Assembly: GCA_023052935.1 (NCBI GenBank)
Contig: CM041294.1
Location: 155,373,399 to 155,437,398, forward strand
Source: Piezodorus guildinii
Taxonomy: Eukaryota > Arthropoda > Insecta > Hemiptera > Pentatomidae
DNA: 64,000 bases
Direction of reading: 5' to 3'
Under the pieces are notes generated by a model that was not told the origin of the DNA, ran no database searches, and worked only from the letters and a program-made list of their open reading frames with translations. This document shows, in pieces, positions 1-12,300 of this stretch. The position numbers and the translations under genes were made by a program. How positions within the stretch are numbered: the first letter of the stretch is position 1; the number at the start of each line of letters is the position of its first letter.

Positions 1-296
1 AGCTAATTTCAAAACGCTGTACCTCTGCTAGTTCGGAACCAATTTCAATGATTTTTTTCATTTTGTAGAAAATTCAATTCTCGGTTAAACAGCACTAAAC
101 ATTTTGGTATTTATTTATTTAATTATCGGGAGAAACGCATTTTCTCTGAGGACCTACGCATCTTGTAACGTAAGCTCTCTAATTTTGAGCGGGAGGAAGT
201 AATTTTTTTTTAATCGATTACAAAGGTTCATTATTGAAAATAATAAACCAAAAATGGGTGAATTTGAAATATGAAACAGTTTACCTACTGAATTAC

Positions 297-336
297 AAAA
301 AAAAAAAAAAAAAAAAAAATAGCATAAATTTTATCT

Positions 337-377
<41 letters not shown>
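297..377. repeat. poly(A)/poly(T) low-complexity tract
   Basis: An A run of about 22 is followed after a short spacer by a T run of over 40. The apparent reading frame across it is an artefact of homopolymers. It may be two retroposon tails in opposite orientation, but no element body can be delimited here. Confidence 0.8.
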
Positions 378-497
378 CTTACCCTCTGTTTTTATTTTCG
401 AACAAAATACAAATACAAATGTAATGTGTATAGCTGTCAGATTTGTCCTTCTGGGTTATTTTTTAAATTCCAGTTTCCTCTTTATGAAACAAATAGT

Positions 498-1388
498 GAG
501 GGAAAGTATTGGGATCGTGAAATTTTCAAATTCCAGTTTTCAACGGAAATAAACCTCTGACTCCAAATTACTAAGTCCATGGAAACAACAAAATTATTTT
601 TTAACTTTAATTTTCTACAAATTCTAAAATAGATTTAGATATGATTTTAATATGGTGTAGGTTTCATTCTGATTGAAATAGTCTGACAGGGCTTAAATGC
701 TGATATTTTAAATTTTCTTCCTTTAAAGTATAAAACTTATTATATCATCTTACTAGTATTGCTAAAAAATAGATAAATATGCAAGTTGAACGGATTTAAT
801 AACCAATTAAAGGAGAAAATAGTAAAAATATTTTTTAATGCAATTTTTGTGTTTTTGAAAATAACAGTAATATATATGTATAATATACCATTGGAAAGCT
901 AAACGTTTTAGAAAAACAAGCATGTGAAAGTTAATAAAGGACAACTAAAGGAGAATTTTGTAGATTAAAAAAAAAAAAACAGGCACCTCATCATTTTAGC
1001 ATTGATAAAGAACTGCTAAACATGAAAGTTGAGCGAATTTGATAAATAACTAAAGAAGAAAATATTTTTTTTTTTATACAATTTTTGTGTTTTGAATGAA
1101 TGAACAAAATAATAGTAATATAGATGTATAATATACCGTTAGATAGCTAAAGATTTCAGAAAAAATATTATTTAATAAACGGAATTGTTAAGGTTAATGA
1201 AGAGTAATGAAAAGCAGATAAAACTAACCGATTTTTGTAGATAACGATATAATAAAACACATGTTTCTATTGCAATTCAATTTAATAAAATCTTTGATAA
1301 TTTTTTTTTCTAAATGTATTTAAAAATTCTTTAATTGATTTTAACTACGGGAGTAAGTGTAAGTTGTGTTGCGCGCACCAGCTTTTTT
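498..1388 (-). repeat. TIR-rep A copy, internally deleted
   Basis: This is a reverse-oriented copy of the non-coding repeat called TIR-rep A here. Shared landmarks, read on the + strand, are a block 'gggaaagtattgggatcgtgaaa' (498 on), then the 'ctgacagggcttaaatgctg' block near 682, then 'gtaagtgtaagttgtgttgcg' near 1352. The middle part with the CA/GT microsatellite seen in other copies is missing. It ends about 70 bp before the first IR exon. Confidence 0.7.
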
Positions 1389-1458
1389 TAAACTATGTAT
1401 CATGCTCAGAGATTTACCGTGATTGAATACCGTATTCGTTTTTTTCTTTTCTTTTTAG

Positions 1459-1613
1459 AAGGCGTATGGTTGCTTAGGCGTTTGAACTCTCTTGGGTTTA
1501 TGATACAGATTAAACACCACGGTTTAAACGAAAAGGAAGAATCAAGACCGCCATACATCAGGGGATGGTTTGTTGATCTCAATTGTACAAGGAATGTGGA
1601 CTTTTTCAGGACG
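1459..1613 (+). CDS. IR gene, first visible exon
   Basis: The acceptor is a strong pyrimidine tract plus TTTTTAG; the donor is GTATGT. It opens in codon phase (two bases complete a codon) and ends in phase 0. It encodes the conserved GWFVDLNCTRNVDFF block. A Met at 1395 lies in the same frame, but a long T tract and splice acceptor separate it, so 1395 is unlikely to be a start. Confidence 0.75.
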
Positions 1614-2403
1614 GTATGTATTAATTTTTTTTGACAAACTTGGTTATTATTTGAATATCTTGTTTGCAATGTGTATGATTGTAATGGCTGTTTTATAAGA
1701 ACAAAAGCTTTTGCATTTTAAAAGACGCAACCCGCAAAACTTCAGCAATGTTTTAACAGGATTGGACTTGACTTGAGATGAAGTTAGAGACATATTTATT
1801 TAACCGGAAAATGTGTTTACATTCTTATTAAATCTCTTTAGGTCGATAGCACTTACTGTAACATGGACTGAATGCTTGGAGTGCAGGAGTGATGAAGAAG
1901 CTGGCAAAGTAAATTGACATTTGTACACTCATCGAAATCTCTCACAACATTTTATTTATTTAACGACCCTTTATACTGCTGTGGCTAATCGGACGATGCT
2001 ACAGTGGGAGCCCTAAATTTTTCCTGTCCTAAATTTTGTTTTATTAGGATAGGGATCTTTAACGAGTACCTGACATCGCACAGGCTCGGGACCACCTTTT
2101 AACGTCCCCACGGAAGGACGACATAACTATGGATTTTTTACTCCCATTAAAATAATCCTTGGGCCACCTGCGGGTTTGAACCAAGGATCTTGGGCATAGG
2201 AGGCTGTTATGCTAAACACCATGCTATAAGTAACCCTATAACATTACGTGAATAAAATAAAAGTACTTCAATTTTTGTTTTTGAAAAATCCAGTTTTTTT
2301 CAAAAGATACCACCAAAGGTTCTTCTAAAATACATATTCAACTTTATTGAAAAGCTAAATAATAAGTTCTTCTGAGAAAACATATTGAATTATGGACTAT
2401 TAC

Positions 2404-2439
<36 letters not shown>

Positions 2440-3311
2440 AAATATTTATATAAAAAGGAGCAAATGAATTGTTTTACTAATTACTATCGGGTCACAGATT
2501 CAAACCCGCAGGTGGTTCTAGGATTTTTTAATGGGAGTTAAAAATCCTTAGTCATCCGAGGTGTATTAGTCAGCATATGCCCAAGGTCACAGGTTCAAAT
2601 ATGGCAAATGGCCGAATTGGATTTTTTAAAGGGAGTAAAAAATGCTTGATAATGCTGTCCTTCAGAGGGGAAGTAAAAAGGTGGTTCTGAGCTGAAATAT
2701 TTGTGTGATGCATCTTGATGTATGCATGCTCACTCAGAAAAACAAGCGGGTTTTTTTTATTTTTATTTTTTTTTCTATCTTATCCTTGATTAGCCAATGA
2801 AGATAAGTTTGTTTCGCACCATTGTAAAGCTAATTAAATGAAGAAGGTTTCCTGAGATCAGGAAAATCTAAAACCTAATGATAAAGGAGTAATAGCTCTT
2901 TGAAATGCCTGAATATTCTTGGAAATATTAAAATTTAATTTTCTACTTGGCGTTTTGCTAAACTTTCAGTCAAATCATAAACCAATGAGGCATTATATAT
3001 CATAACATCGGATACATCAACGCATAACACTGAGAGCACACTTCAGTAATGTATTCATTCAACATGAATGAAATCAACCGCACTGGAATAGAACTTAGAG
3101 GCGTTGATATCCACTTGAAGAAATTTTATTGTAATGAAACGCAAAAGTCTGTGTTTTAATTGTTTCTGAATCAATTTTCTTGATTGTTTTTTGCTTTCAC
3201 TTACCTATATATGAAATATATAGTAAGGGAAAGTATTGCGATCGTAAACATTTTCGAACACACGCCTCCCCTGATTCCAAATAACCAAGTCCCGAAAAAA
3301 GGTCTGTGTGT

Positions 3312-3344
<33 letters not shown>

Positions 3345-6300
3345 GTAAGTCCAGCGCGAAAACGAAAAGACGTACAAGACTGAAATTTCATATTTAAGAA
3401 TGCTGGAGTGCCTACCTAAGAGTGCATCTTAGGTCCTATACTCTACTCCCTTTATACAGCTGACATTCCACTCCATCCTCATACTGTCCTCAATACTTAT
3501 GCTGATGACACGTGTGTCTTATCCGTTCATAATGATCTATCTACTGCATCCCAAACCCTTCAGTCCCACATCACAGCCATTGAAGAATGGTGTCGAAATC
3601 GGAGGATTAACATAAACCCCAACAAATCCCACCAAATCACCTTTACCCTTCGTCGCAAATCGATGAGTTCCTGTCCCCCAGTATCCTTTAATAACATTAC
3701 CCTTACTCCCGTTGAACAAATACTCACGATACTTAGGTCTCCATCTTGACAAGCGCCTTACTTGGAATCCTCATACAAGACTTAAACGACAAGAAACTGC
3801 TCGTAGATACCGATTACTACAATACTTACTTGAAAAACGTTCAAAACTTCCACTCTATTACAAAAAGCTCATATATGTTGCCATTATCAGGCCCATATGT
3901 ACATATGGAATCGAGCTTTGGGGCCCTACTAAACCATCTAATTCCTCCCGCATCCAATCCTTACAATCCAAAATACTTCGCAAAATCTTAAATGCTCCTT
4001 ACTTCGTCACAAATAAAATCATCCATAACGACATTAATATCCCATTTGTTGCAGACCTTTCTCGTACCAGAAATACCACTTTCAATTCCAAACTCCCAAC
4101 CCACATAAACCCTCTTGTTCGCAACCTATCAACCTCACATATTCCCGATAACCCTCCGAGGCAATTGAAAAGAAGATGGCCTCGGGACCTACTTACTTAA
4201 ATAGACATCGAAGTTCTACCACAGGGTAGTTTCTTCACAAGCCTTTTCACGCCCTTAGTTGTAATTCAACACTTTTACCTGTTGTATTTATGTATATACA
4301 GTTGTAAAATTCAATAAAATATAAATAAAGAAAAAAAAATTACAAACTAAGAAGTAAAACAATAATAATTTATAGATAAATGGCCTTGATGGAATATGGC
4401 TTGGATATCCTGTGGTGTCTCCCTTTAATATGAACCTCACCAAAATCAGGTTGGACAGCGATGTTGTATTAGCAACAGAAGATGGCATTTTATGGGACTT
4501 ATACAATAACACAAAACGACAGCTCAAAGTCAGTTCTGCTGGTACATGGGAACCTCCTCGGATTTCAATGCCCAACAGCAAACACCGATATGACTTGAAC
4601 GGCACGGTTCTTAAAGGTGTACTACTGGTAAACAAATATTTATACCTTTATAAAAATTAATATATCTAAAGAAATATATATTTTGAGGGTGTATGGTGGG
4701 CAGTTGGTATGATAATAATAAGAAATAATCAGGAATCTGGCTCAAAAAAATGTTTAAATTACCTTAAAGATATGAAATTAAATCCTGTTTTGTTTCACAC
4801 TCAAATATGCACTCCTTAACTTCCTTTTACTATTTTCTTTCACAATTTGTTACTTCGTTTTTCAACGTTTCGGGGTTCTTACCCCATTATCAAGACTTTT
4901 TTTAAAAACACTTTTAAATACATCACTAATTGTTTTACATTTATAGCTTACTGCTATTCGTCCACATCGAAGTTTATTGGCTGACTTAAAGGATGTTTAG
5001 GAGTGCATACTTGAGTGTGAAATATTGAGTAAAACTTCCTGAAAAATTAAAAAAGAAAAGATCCTGTTTTGTTTAATTTTAAACTTATTATAATTTATAG
5101 TAGATTATATAATAAAACAGATTAGATTAGATTTGTATTGTCTTAGGGCCTGAGGCTCTTTCTTACAGACAAAATAATAATTTTGTACACTTATATTTTT
5201 GCCAATTATGATTACTATTCTAAAAACATAAAACAGTTTTTCTTTTTTATAAGTAAACTTAAAATAAAACTATTATAAATTATTCAAATAAGTGAAAATA
5301 AACACTGAAGGAAAAATAAAGAGATAAAGTAAAATAAACAAGGGATATTAGGAAAGGAAAGGAAACATCTCCAGGTTTGCTCTGAGCTTCAAGGCAGAGA
5401 AGGGGAAAAAAATAAATACAATAAATTCTTTAGAGCTTCTTTTAAATTTTGCACTGAATTACTTTCTCCTATTGACATTTTGTTAACCATTTGTAGAAAG
5501 ATACTTTTTTTTAAGTTGATACTTCCTCTTGTTATTATGTCCCATATTTTATGCTCCTGAACAGGATGTAGTATGGCTCTTCTGGCACTTCATATACTTC
5601 ACAGTTTGCAAAGTGCTGCAGTTTTTTTTTTTCAAGTTTCATTATGTTTAGATATTGTTTTTTTCTACTGTGGTTATTCCTTTGTCTTATAACAAATAAT
5701 ATAACATAACCTTCCTACCAAAACTGACATATGACTGCAAATTCTGGGCCCTCACTATATATATATATTTTTTTTTAATTTATTTTATTAAGAGATAATA
5801 CAATCTGCCACATTCTGGGCAATGAGTATTACAGATAGAATAAATCATTCTTCCCATATGTACATAGTAAATAAAATTAAAGAAAAAATATTAATAAAGA
5901 TTAAAAAAATAAAAGAAAAAATATATATATACACAAAATTAAATAAATAATATAAAGAAAATAATAATAATGATGATAATAATGATCACATTCATACCTA
6001 TTTACAATATTTACAAACTGCCCCTGGGATCACTGAATCAAACCTCGAATCCACTACTGGATGTCGAGGCACAATGCCAGAAGATCCCAGCGCCTCTCAT
6101 TCATCCGCGTCACTGATCTAGAGAGCCAGTGGAGGTGCGCGAGGGCGCTAGAGCCACATACACTCAGGGCATGAGTGGAGAAGCCAGCCATTGCCAGAAC
6201 TCCAATAACATATTTACAAGAGATCTCTGGTATGGGCCCTCACTATTAAGCAAAAAAAGCAAACTCCAGGCCATGGAGATGCCCCAATTGGAGGGTTAGA

Positions 6301-9300
6301 TGAAAAGAGACATAATTATAAATGCCATAATAAGATCTAACCTTGATGTAAGATCCGCCAAGGATATTATAGAAGAAAACCAGCTGAGATGGTTCGGCCA
6401 TGTCTCAAAAATGTCAGAGGATCATGTGGCAAGAGTTGGTAATTGGAGGAGGGAAGGAGGCTAAGAGGTATACCTAGGAAGACATCTGAGGGAAGAATCA
6501 AGAAGGCCTGTAGGAAAAGGGAAATTGACTGGAGTTCAGAAAGAGAAATGGTACAAGGTATGAATAGGTTGGATCAGGCTCTACATGTGACCTCCTCACA
6601 CTGCTGCGGTGGTAGAGAGGAAGGATGCAGAACAAGAAGATCATCAAATCAATGTTTATTATTTTCTATAGTTCAATATAGAAATATCCGGTATATTTGC
6701 TCACACCACATTCTTATCACTTTGGATTAACGTAAAATACAAAATAATTTTGCTATATTTTTGTTAATATTAGTCAGATTAAAACGCTTTTTTCATTGGT
6801 TATCTTTGTAAACAACTTGTAATATTTGTAATATGCACTTAATAATTGTATCCTTAAAATTTATTGACATAAAATCTTTTATTTGTTCTTATCTAGGAGC
6901 TAGAACTTCAGTTTTTCAAGAATAATATGACAGAAAAAATTGGGGATTACAGCTATTACCCCGAATGGGAAACATCAGAAAGGCTTGCTTATGTATATGT
7001 CCAGAACCTGGCAAAATTTTATAATTTTGAGTAAGTTTAATAGCCAAAATCAATTTCAAAAGTTTGTTTTAAGCGTGAAAGAAAGAGTTATGCATTAGAT
7101 TAATTAAATATATTAAAAATGACAAATTATGTCAAAAGAAATTTTTTAGAATTATTTTAATAAACAGTATGAGAGAAAATCTACAGATTTCGGACAAATT
7201 CATTTATTTGTTGGATTAATTTTTGCAAATAATAAAATAAATATTATTATATAATATTTTGTCATTATGCTTCAAATATATTTATGTTTTTTTTTTTCAG
7301 TTGGTGTTTTAGAATGATTTATTATTTTAGTGAAACCATTATACTTAAATTAAATTGTAAACATATAAGTATTTAGGGTCCTCTCATGATTATTATTTTT
7401 TTCTCATAATTATGAATATATTTTATATGCATATGTTACTAAATATATTTTGATAGGATCGAGATAGTCCCATCGGAAACTTGGGGTTATGTTTTACCTA
7501 ATGGATCATTTGGAGGAATGGTTGGAGTTATAGAAAGAGGATATGCAGACTTAGGACTTACAGCGTGTGCGATGAGAGAAGATCGTATGCGTGCTGTCAA
7601 TTTTGTTCCTCAGTTGCAAGATTTGAGGTAATAAATATTATATCAGTTTTCAATTATTTAATAGTATAACTAACTAGATTGATTTACTGTAAAAATTAAA
7701 TTTATTGAATAAAGCAGAAGCTATGAAACCAATTCAGAATCATTTCTAAAAGGTACTGAAGACATTTCTTTTTTTTGTATTCTAGTTGTTTAGTTTTATG
7801 GGAATCCATAAAAAACACACAAGTCCTTTTAAAACCTGCTTGAAAATGTCCTGTAGTTATTAAATTGTTTCTAATCTGTAGAGTTCAATATATGTATATT
7901 AATTAACCTGTGACCTTGGGCATAGAATACTGCTATGCTAACTAATACACCACGAGTAGTCCCAATAAAATCAGTTAAATTATAACTTGTTACTTTTTAG
8001 CCCTTATGAAGCTCCTATGTCGAAACATTGGTTTCACAATGCATAGTTTTCACTTATTTTGGTAACTGCTACCCAAAGCATCTCATTCGCCATTTTTATA
8101 CATACAGTAAAATTTTTTTTTGACTAGTATTAATCATTTAAAAATAACTCACAGTTTTATGATCATAATTTTTTTTTTATAGATTTATTTGCTTATTTAT
8201 GGAGGAAAGAATCAGAGGAACTTATAGCGCCCTTATATTACCATTTTCGTTTAATGTTTGGCTTTGTATATTTGTTGCAATTGTTATTGGAGCAGCAATA
8301 TTCTCTCTAGTACAGAATAAGGATGTGACAGAAGGCATAATTTTTGTAACTGCTATTCTGTCTCAACAAGGTAATGTCAGTAGAAATTTCGTAATTAAAT
8401 TTTCTAATTTATTACTTATTTGTATTAAATGTTTTTCAGGACTGCTTCATGACAAAAACAGAATGTCTGCCAGAGTCTACAGTATTTCTTTATTATTTCT
8501 TGGCTTGGTATTGTATTCTTACTACAGTGCGGCCATAATGAATGGGCTCTTATCTCCAGTACCGCCATCTATCCACAATGAACTCGAATTACAAAAGAGT
8601 ACAATGAAAGCAAGCATAGCGAAAGTACCTTACTTAATGGCAACTTTTGTAAGTAATATTAATGTTAAGATAAAATCTTATCAGGTTGTATAATTTGAAA
8701 TACTTTTAGTCTTAGCAAAGCTTTCTATGCACAATTTTTATTATGTTGTTAAAGAAGTTTCCTCATCATATATCCTTTTTAATCACCTTATGCAGAGTGA
8801 GAAGGGAATCTTTAGTGCCCTCTCCAACTCTGCCCCTCTTCTACAAGGTGCACCTATCATTTCATTAAAGCCGTCTTCTCTGCAATTAGCTCTGTATACT
8901 ATCTTCATATTTCCTTATAGGTCATCCATGGAAGATGCCATATGTATCTCAGTTGATTTCCCTCTATTATATAATCGTCTCCCTTAACATTGAGGTTCAA
9001 CCTGATGGAGATGTTAAGTATGCAATCTCTTCTTGTTTTTCCTCTTAAATTTTTGGAGGAATCTCATTTCTGATAGTTGTATTCTTGACTGATGTTTCTT
9101 TGTTAATGTCCATGATTCTGAAGGGTATACTCAAAATACAGTCACTTTTGTTTTCTTTTCTATCTCTCGCCTGTTTAGAAAACCTCTCTTAACTGCTTGA
9201 AACATTCTGCCACCAGCTGTGATTCGCTCAATCACCTCCAAATCAAATATGTATTTTTATTAAAGTTAATTAATAAATAAATCTATTTTATTCGCTCTAA

Positions 9301-12300
9301 AGATTTAGACTGGCTCAAGGATTTTGTGTTTGACTCTGATGATATGCACATTTCTTCTGGACTTCTTTTCAACCCTTATTACTTTTGTTTGTTTATTTAT
9401 TTAATATCTTGTGTTACTGTGAATAATCAAACAATGATATAGTGGGAGTCCTAATTTGTCTAACCAGGTTTAATTATTAAATGAATCTTTAATTAGTACC
9501 TGACATCGCATAGTCTCATGACCAACCTTTGATGCCCCCTCTGAATGGTAGCATAACCAAAGATTTTTACTACCTTTAAAAAATTCTAGGCCATCTGCCA
9601 AGTTTGAACCCAACACCTTGTACTTAGTAGGCTGTTATGCTAGTCACACCACAGGTTCTTTTACCTGGTATTACTTTTTTTAATTGCAGAGTTTATAATC
9701 ATAATTAATAATCAGTTTATTAATATTGTATTGAAGATTTCTGTCACTGCCTGAGAAAACTAAAAACAAATTGAGAAAGAAGAAATCTAAGTAATATAAA
9801 TGATAAGCAACTAAGCTGTGTGTTCTCATCTGTCACATTTATTCCACAAGAAGCTGACATAATAATAATAATAGCAACTTTCATGGGTCTGTTTTCAATT
9901 AATCTATGTTGATAATCATTTCAGCGCATAGAATAGAAAATAATTTTTAATCTAGGGCTGGGTCAGGTATGTACAGTTAAAATATACAACTTTTTGTCTG
10001 GCCAACAAGAATACAATTAATTACTATTTACAATAAGGGATGAGTGTATATACAACTAAAAAATAAAAACAATTATATAATTAAAAAAATAAAACCTTCA
10101 TTTCAAATGGCACAAACAGATCTTGATTTCCAGGGCTCCAATAATCCAATCTAAAGATGGTCAAATTATATTACTTTTTTTTTGTTTCCAAAATTGTTTA
10201 TCTGTTTAATATTACAGAGTCAAAAAGCCTACTTGACAGCTGGAATGTTTGCCAAGACTAGAGAACACGAAGATACAATGATGGATCCATTTCTTGGCCT
10301 GGATAGAGTCCGCAGGGAGAGATTCATACTTATTTCAGACGACTTAGCATTGTACGGGATCCTCAAGGTCGCATACACCGATCTTGAGAAATGTAATGTG
10401 AGAGAGATTGAGACTATGAGGCCATTTCCACTCGCGAATCCGATAAGGAAAGATTCACCATTCAGAGAAATGATAGCTCAAGGGTAAGTACAAATTATTA
10501 ACAAAATTATATGCTTGCTATATTGTATAGAATCTTATTAAATTAGAAACATAAAAAAAAAATGACCTATGATGGATTTTGGGTCAGGCAAATGTAGTCA
10601 TTCGTACTATTTCAAAGTCAAAAAGCCCTGCAATGAGGTTATTAGTTTAAGATAACTCTCACCTGCCAGGTTTTTTCCCTTCTCCCATTTTATGGGCATC
10701 CACTTTACACAGAGTGTTATGAGGTTAAGTGGCCAGGCTTTAGGAATGAATTAAGGACCTCAAAACAAGAGAAAAAAAGTCCTATTGAGAAGGGACTTAT
10801 GTCAGCTATATGCTATATGTGCAGCTAAGGAGCTAGTGTCGAAAATCCATTTTTCAGGCGTTATCAGCTTATAGCTATTCACTAATCGATTATTTGGCAA
10901 ATTCTCTGGAATAAAAGGTGTAGTACATTAAATTTGACATTAAACATTTGTTGGAGATAACTGAGTTATCAGGGTTTTTTCCTATGATCATACAGAACAA
11001 TTTAAACGTAATCATGAGGTACGACTTTAAGGGAATTGAGAATGTTAAGAAACATTAATATGCAGGATTGGAAGTAAATAAGGATATGTGTAAAGTTAAA
11101 ACATGAATAAAGAACCTCAAAATAAATAAAAAATATTTTGAGAGTATTGCAGTATGATTTAAGAAAATTTCCATACAAGATCGTTAATGCATAAACAGAT
11201 AAATTGTAACATCAATTGTGTTAGTATTTATTCCCTCATAGAAATTTGTTTCTTGTTTTAAGATCTTAACACATTTTCAGAAAATTTGACTAGGATGTGC
11301 ACTCACAGCGTGTGATAGTGTCTCTTAACGTCAGCATTCTCAACTCCCTTAAATACATACCTCACCATGATCACGTTTGAATTTTACTGTTTGATCATAT
11401 GAAAAAAATTGATATTTAAGACCTTAACTCAGTTATTTCTGGATCTAAGGACATTAGGTTCAATAGCTTGGAATCAATTCTTGTACAATTTAAAGACCTA
11501 AAACTTTTATTCCAATGATTTTTGTTGAAAAATCAATTCATGAGAACCTATATGCTGATAATTCCTGAAAAACATGGATTTTAGGCACTAACTTCTTAAT
11601 TACGCATTTCTGGACACATATTAAGCATTTCATAGGATTTTTTTTCTTGTTTTGAAGTCCTTAATTCATACCAGATTTGAATCCAGGACCCAAAAATTAG
11701 TAGTCTTGTACTCTATCCACTTGACCACCCTGTTCCTCAGTATAAAATATAGTTATAATTTAAGAAAAATAGTTATAATTTAATAGTAAATAAGTATATC
11801 ATACCTTTGCTGTACTTAAGGAACATATATATATATATATACAACATATCCCAAAGAAATACTCATACTTCAATTTCTTTTTAGGCTGAATTGGTCAAAC
11901 TTTTCAATTTATTTTTTTTTATACCAAGACATGCAGATATACCTGAAAATTGCAATGATTCCTCCATCCGACTGCTTGTTTGTATATTGGCGTATCCCAC
12001 TAAATGACCTACACAGACTTATCAAATCACTAGTTATGAATAAATGGCAACTGAATTGGTTTAGAGCAACAGTTAACAAATTTAGAGAAATAAAACATTA
12101 ATTAATTCAGAATACCAGAAGGGAGAATGTTTTATTAACAAGACTATATAATAGGACACTCACGACTGAGCCACCAACATTTACTTCTGTAACACCAAAA
12201 CTCTGAACAAATTTTAACAAACCTATTACCATAAAATACTAACTGACAGGCAGTAGGCCATTGATAGGTGTTAACCTTCCATAACATTTAAATACCTTTT

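Noticed and set aside
234..560. 108-residue open frame
   Set aside because: Driven by long poly(A) and poly(T) runs (Lys and Phe stretches); no coding signal, and part of it is TIR-rep A.
8199..8693. Single 164-residue exon
   Set aside because: Receptor homology jumps from SQQ to GLLHDKN and consensus splice sites bound a 69-nt intron, so two exons are annotated.
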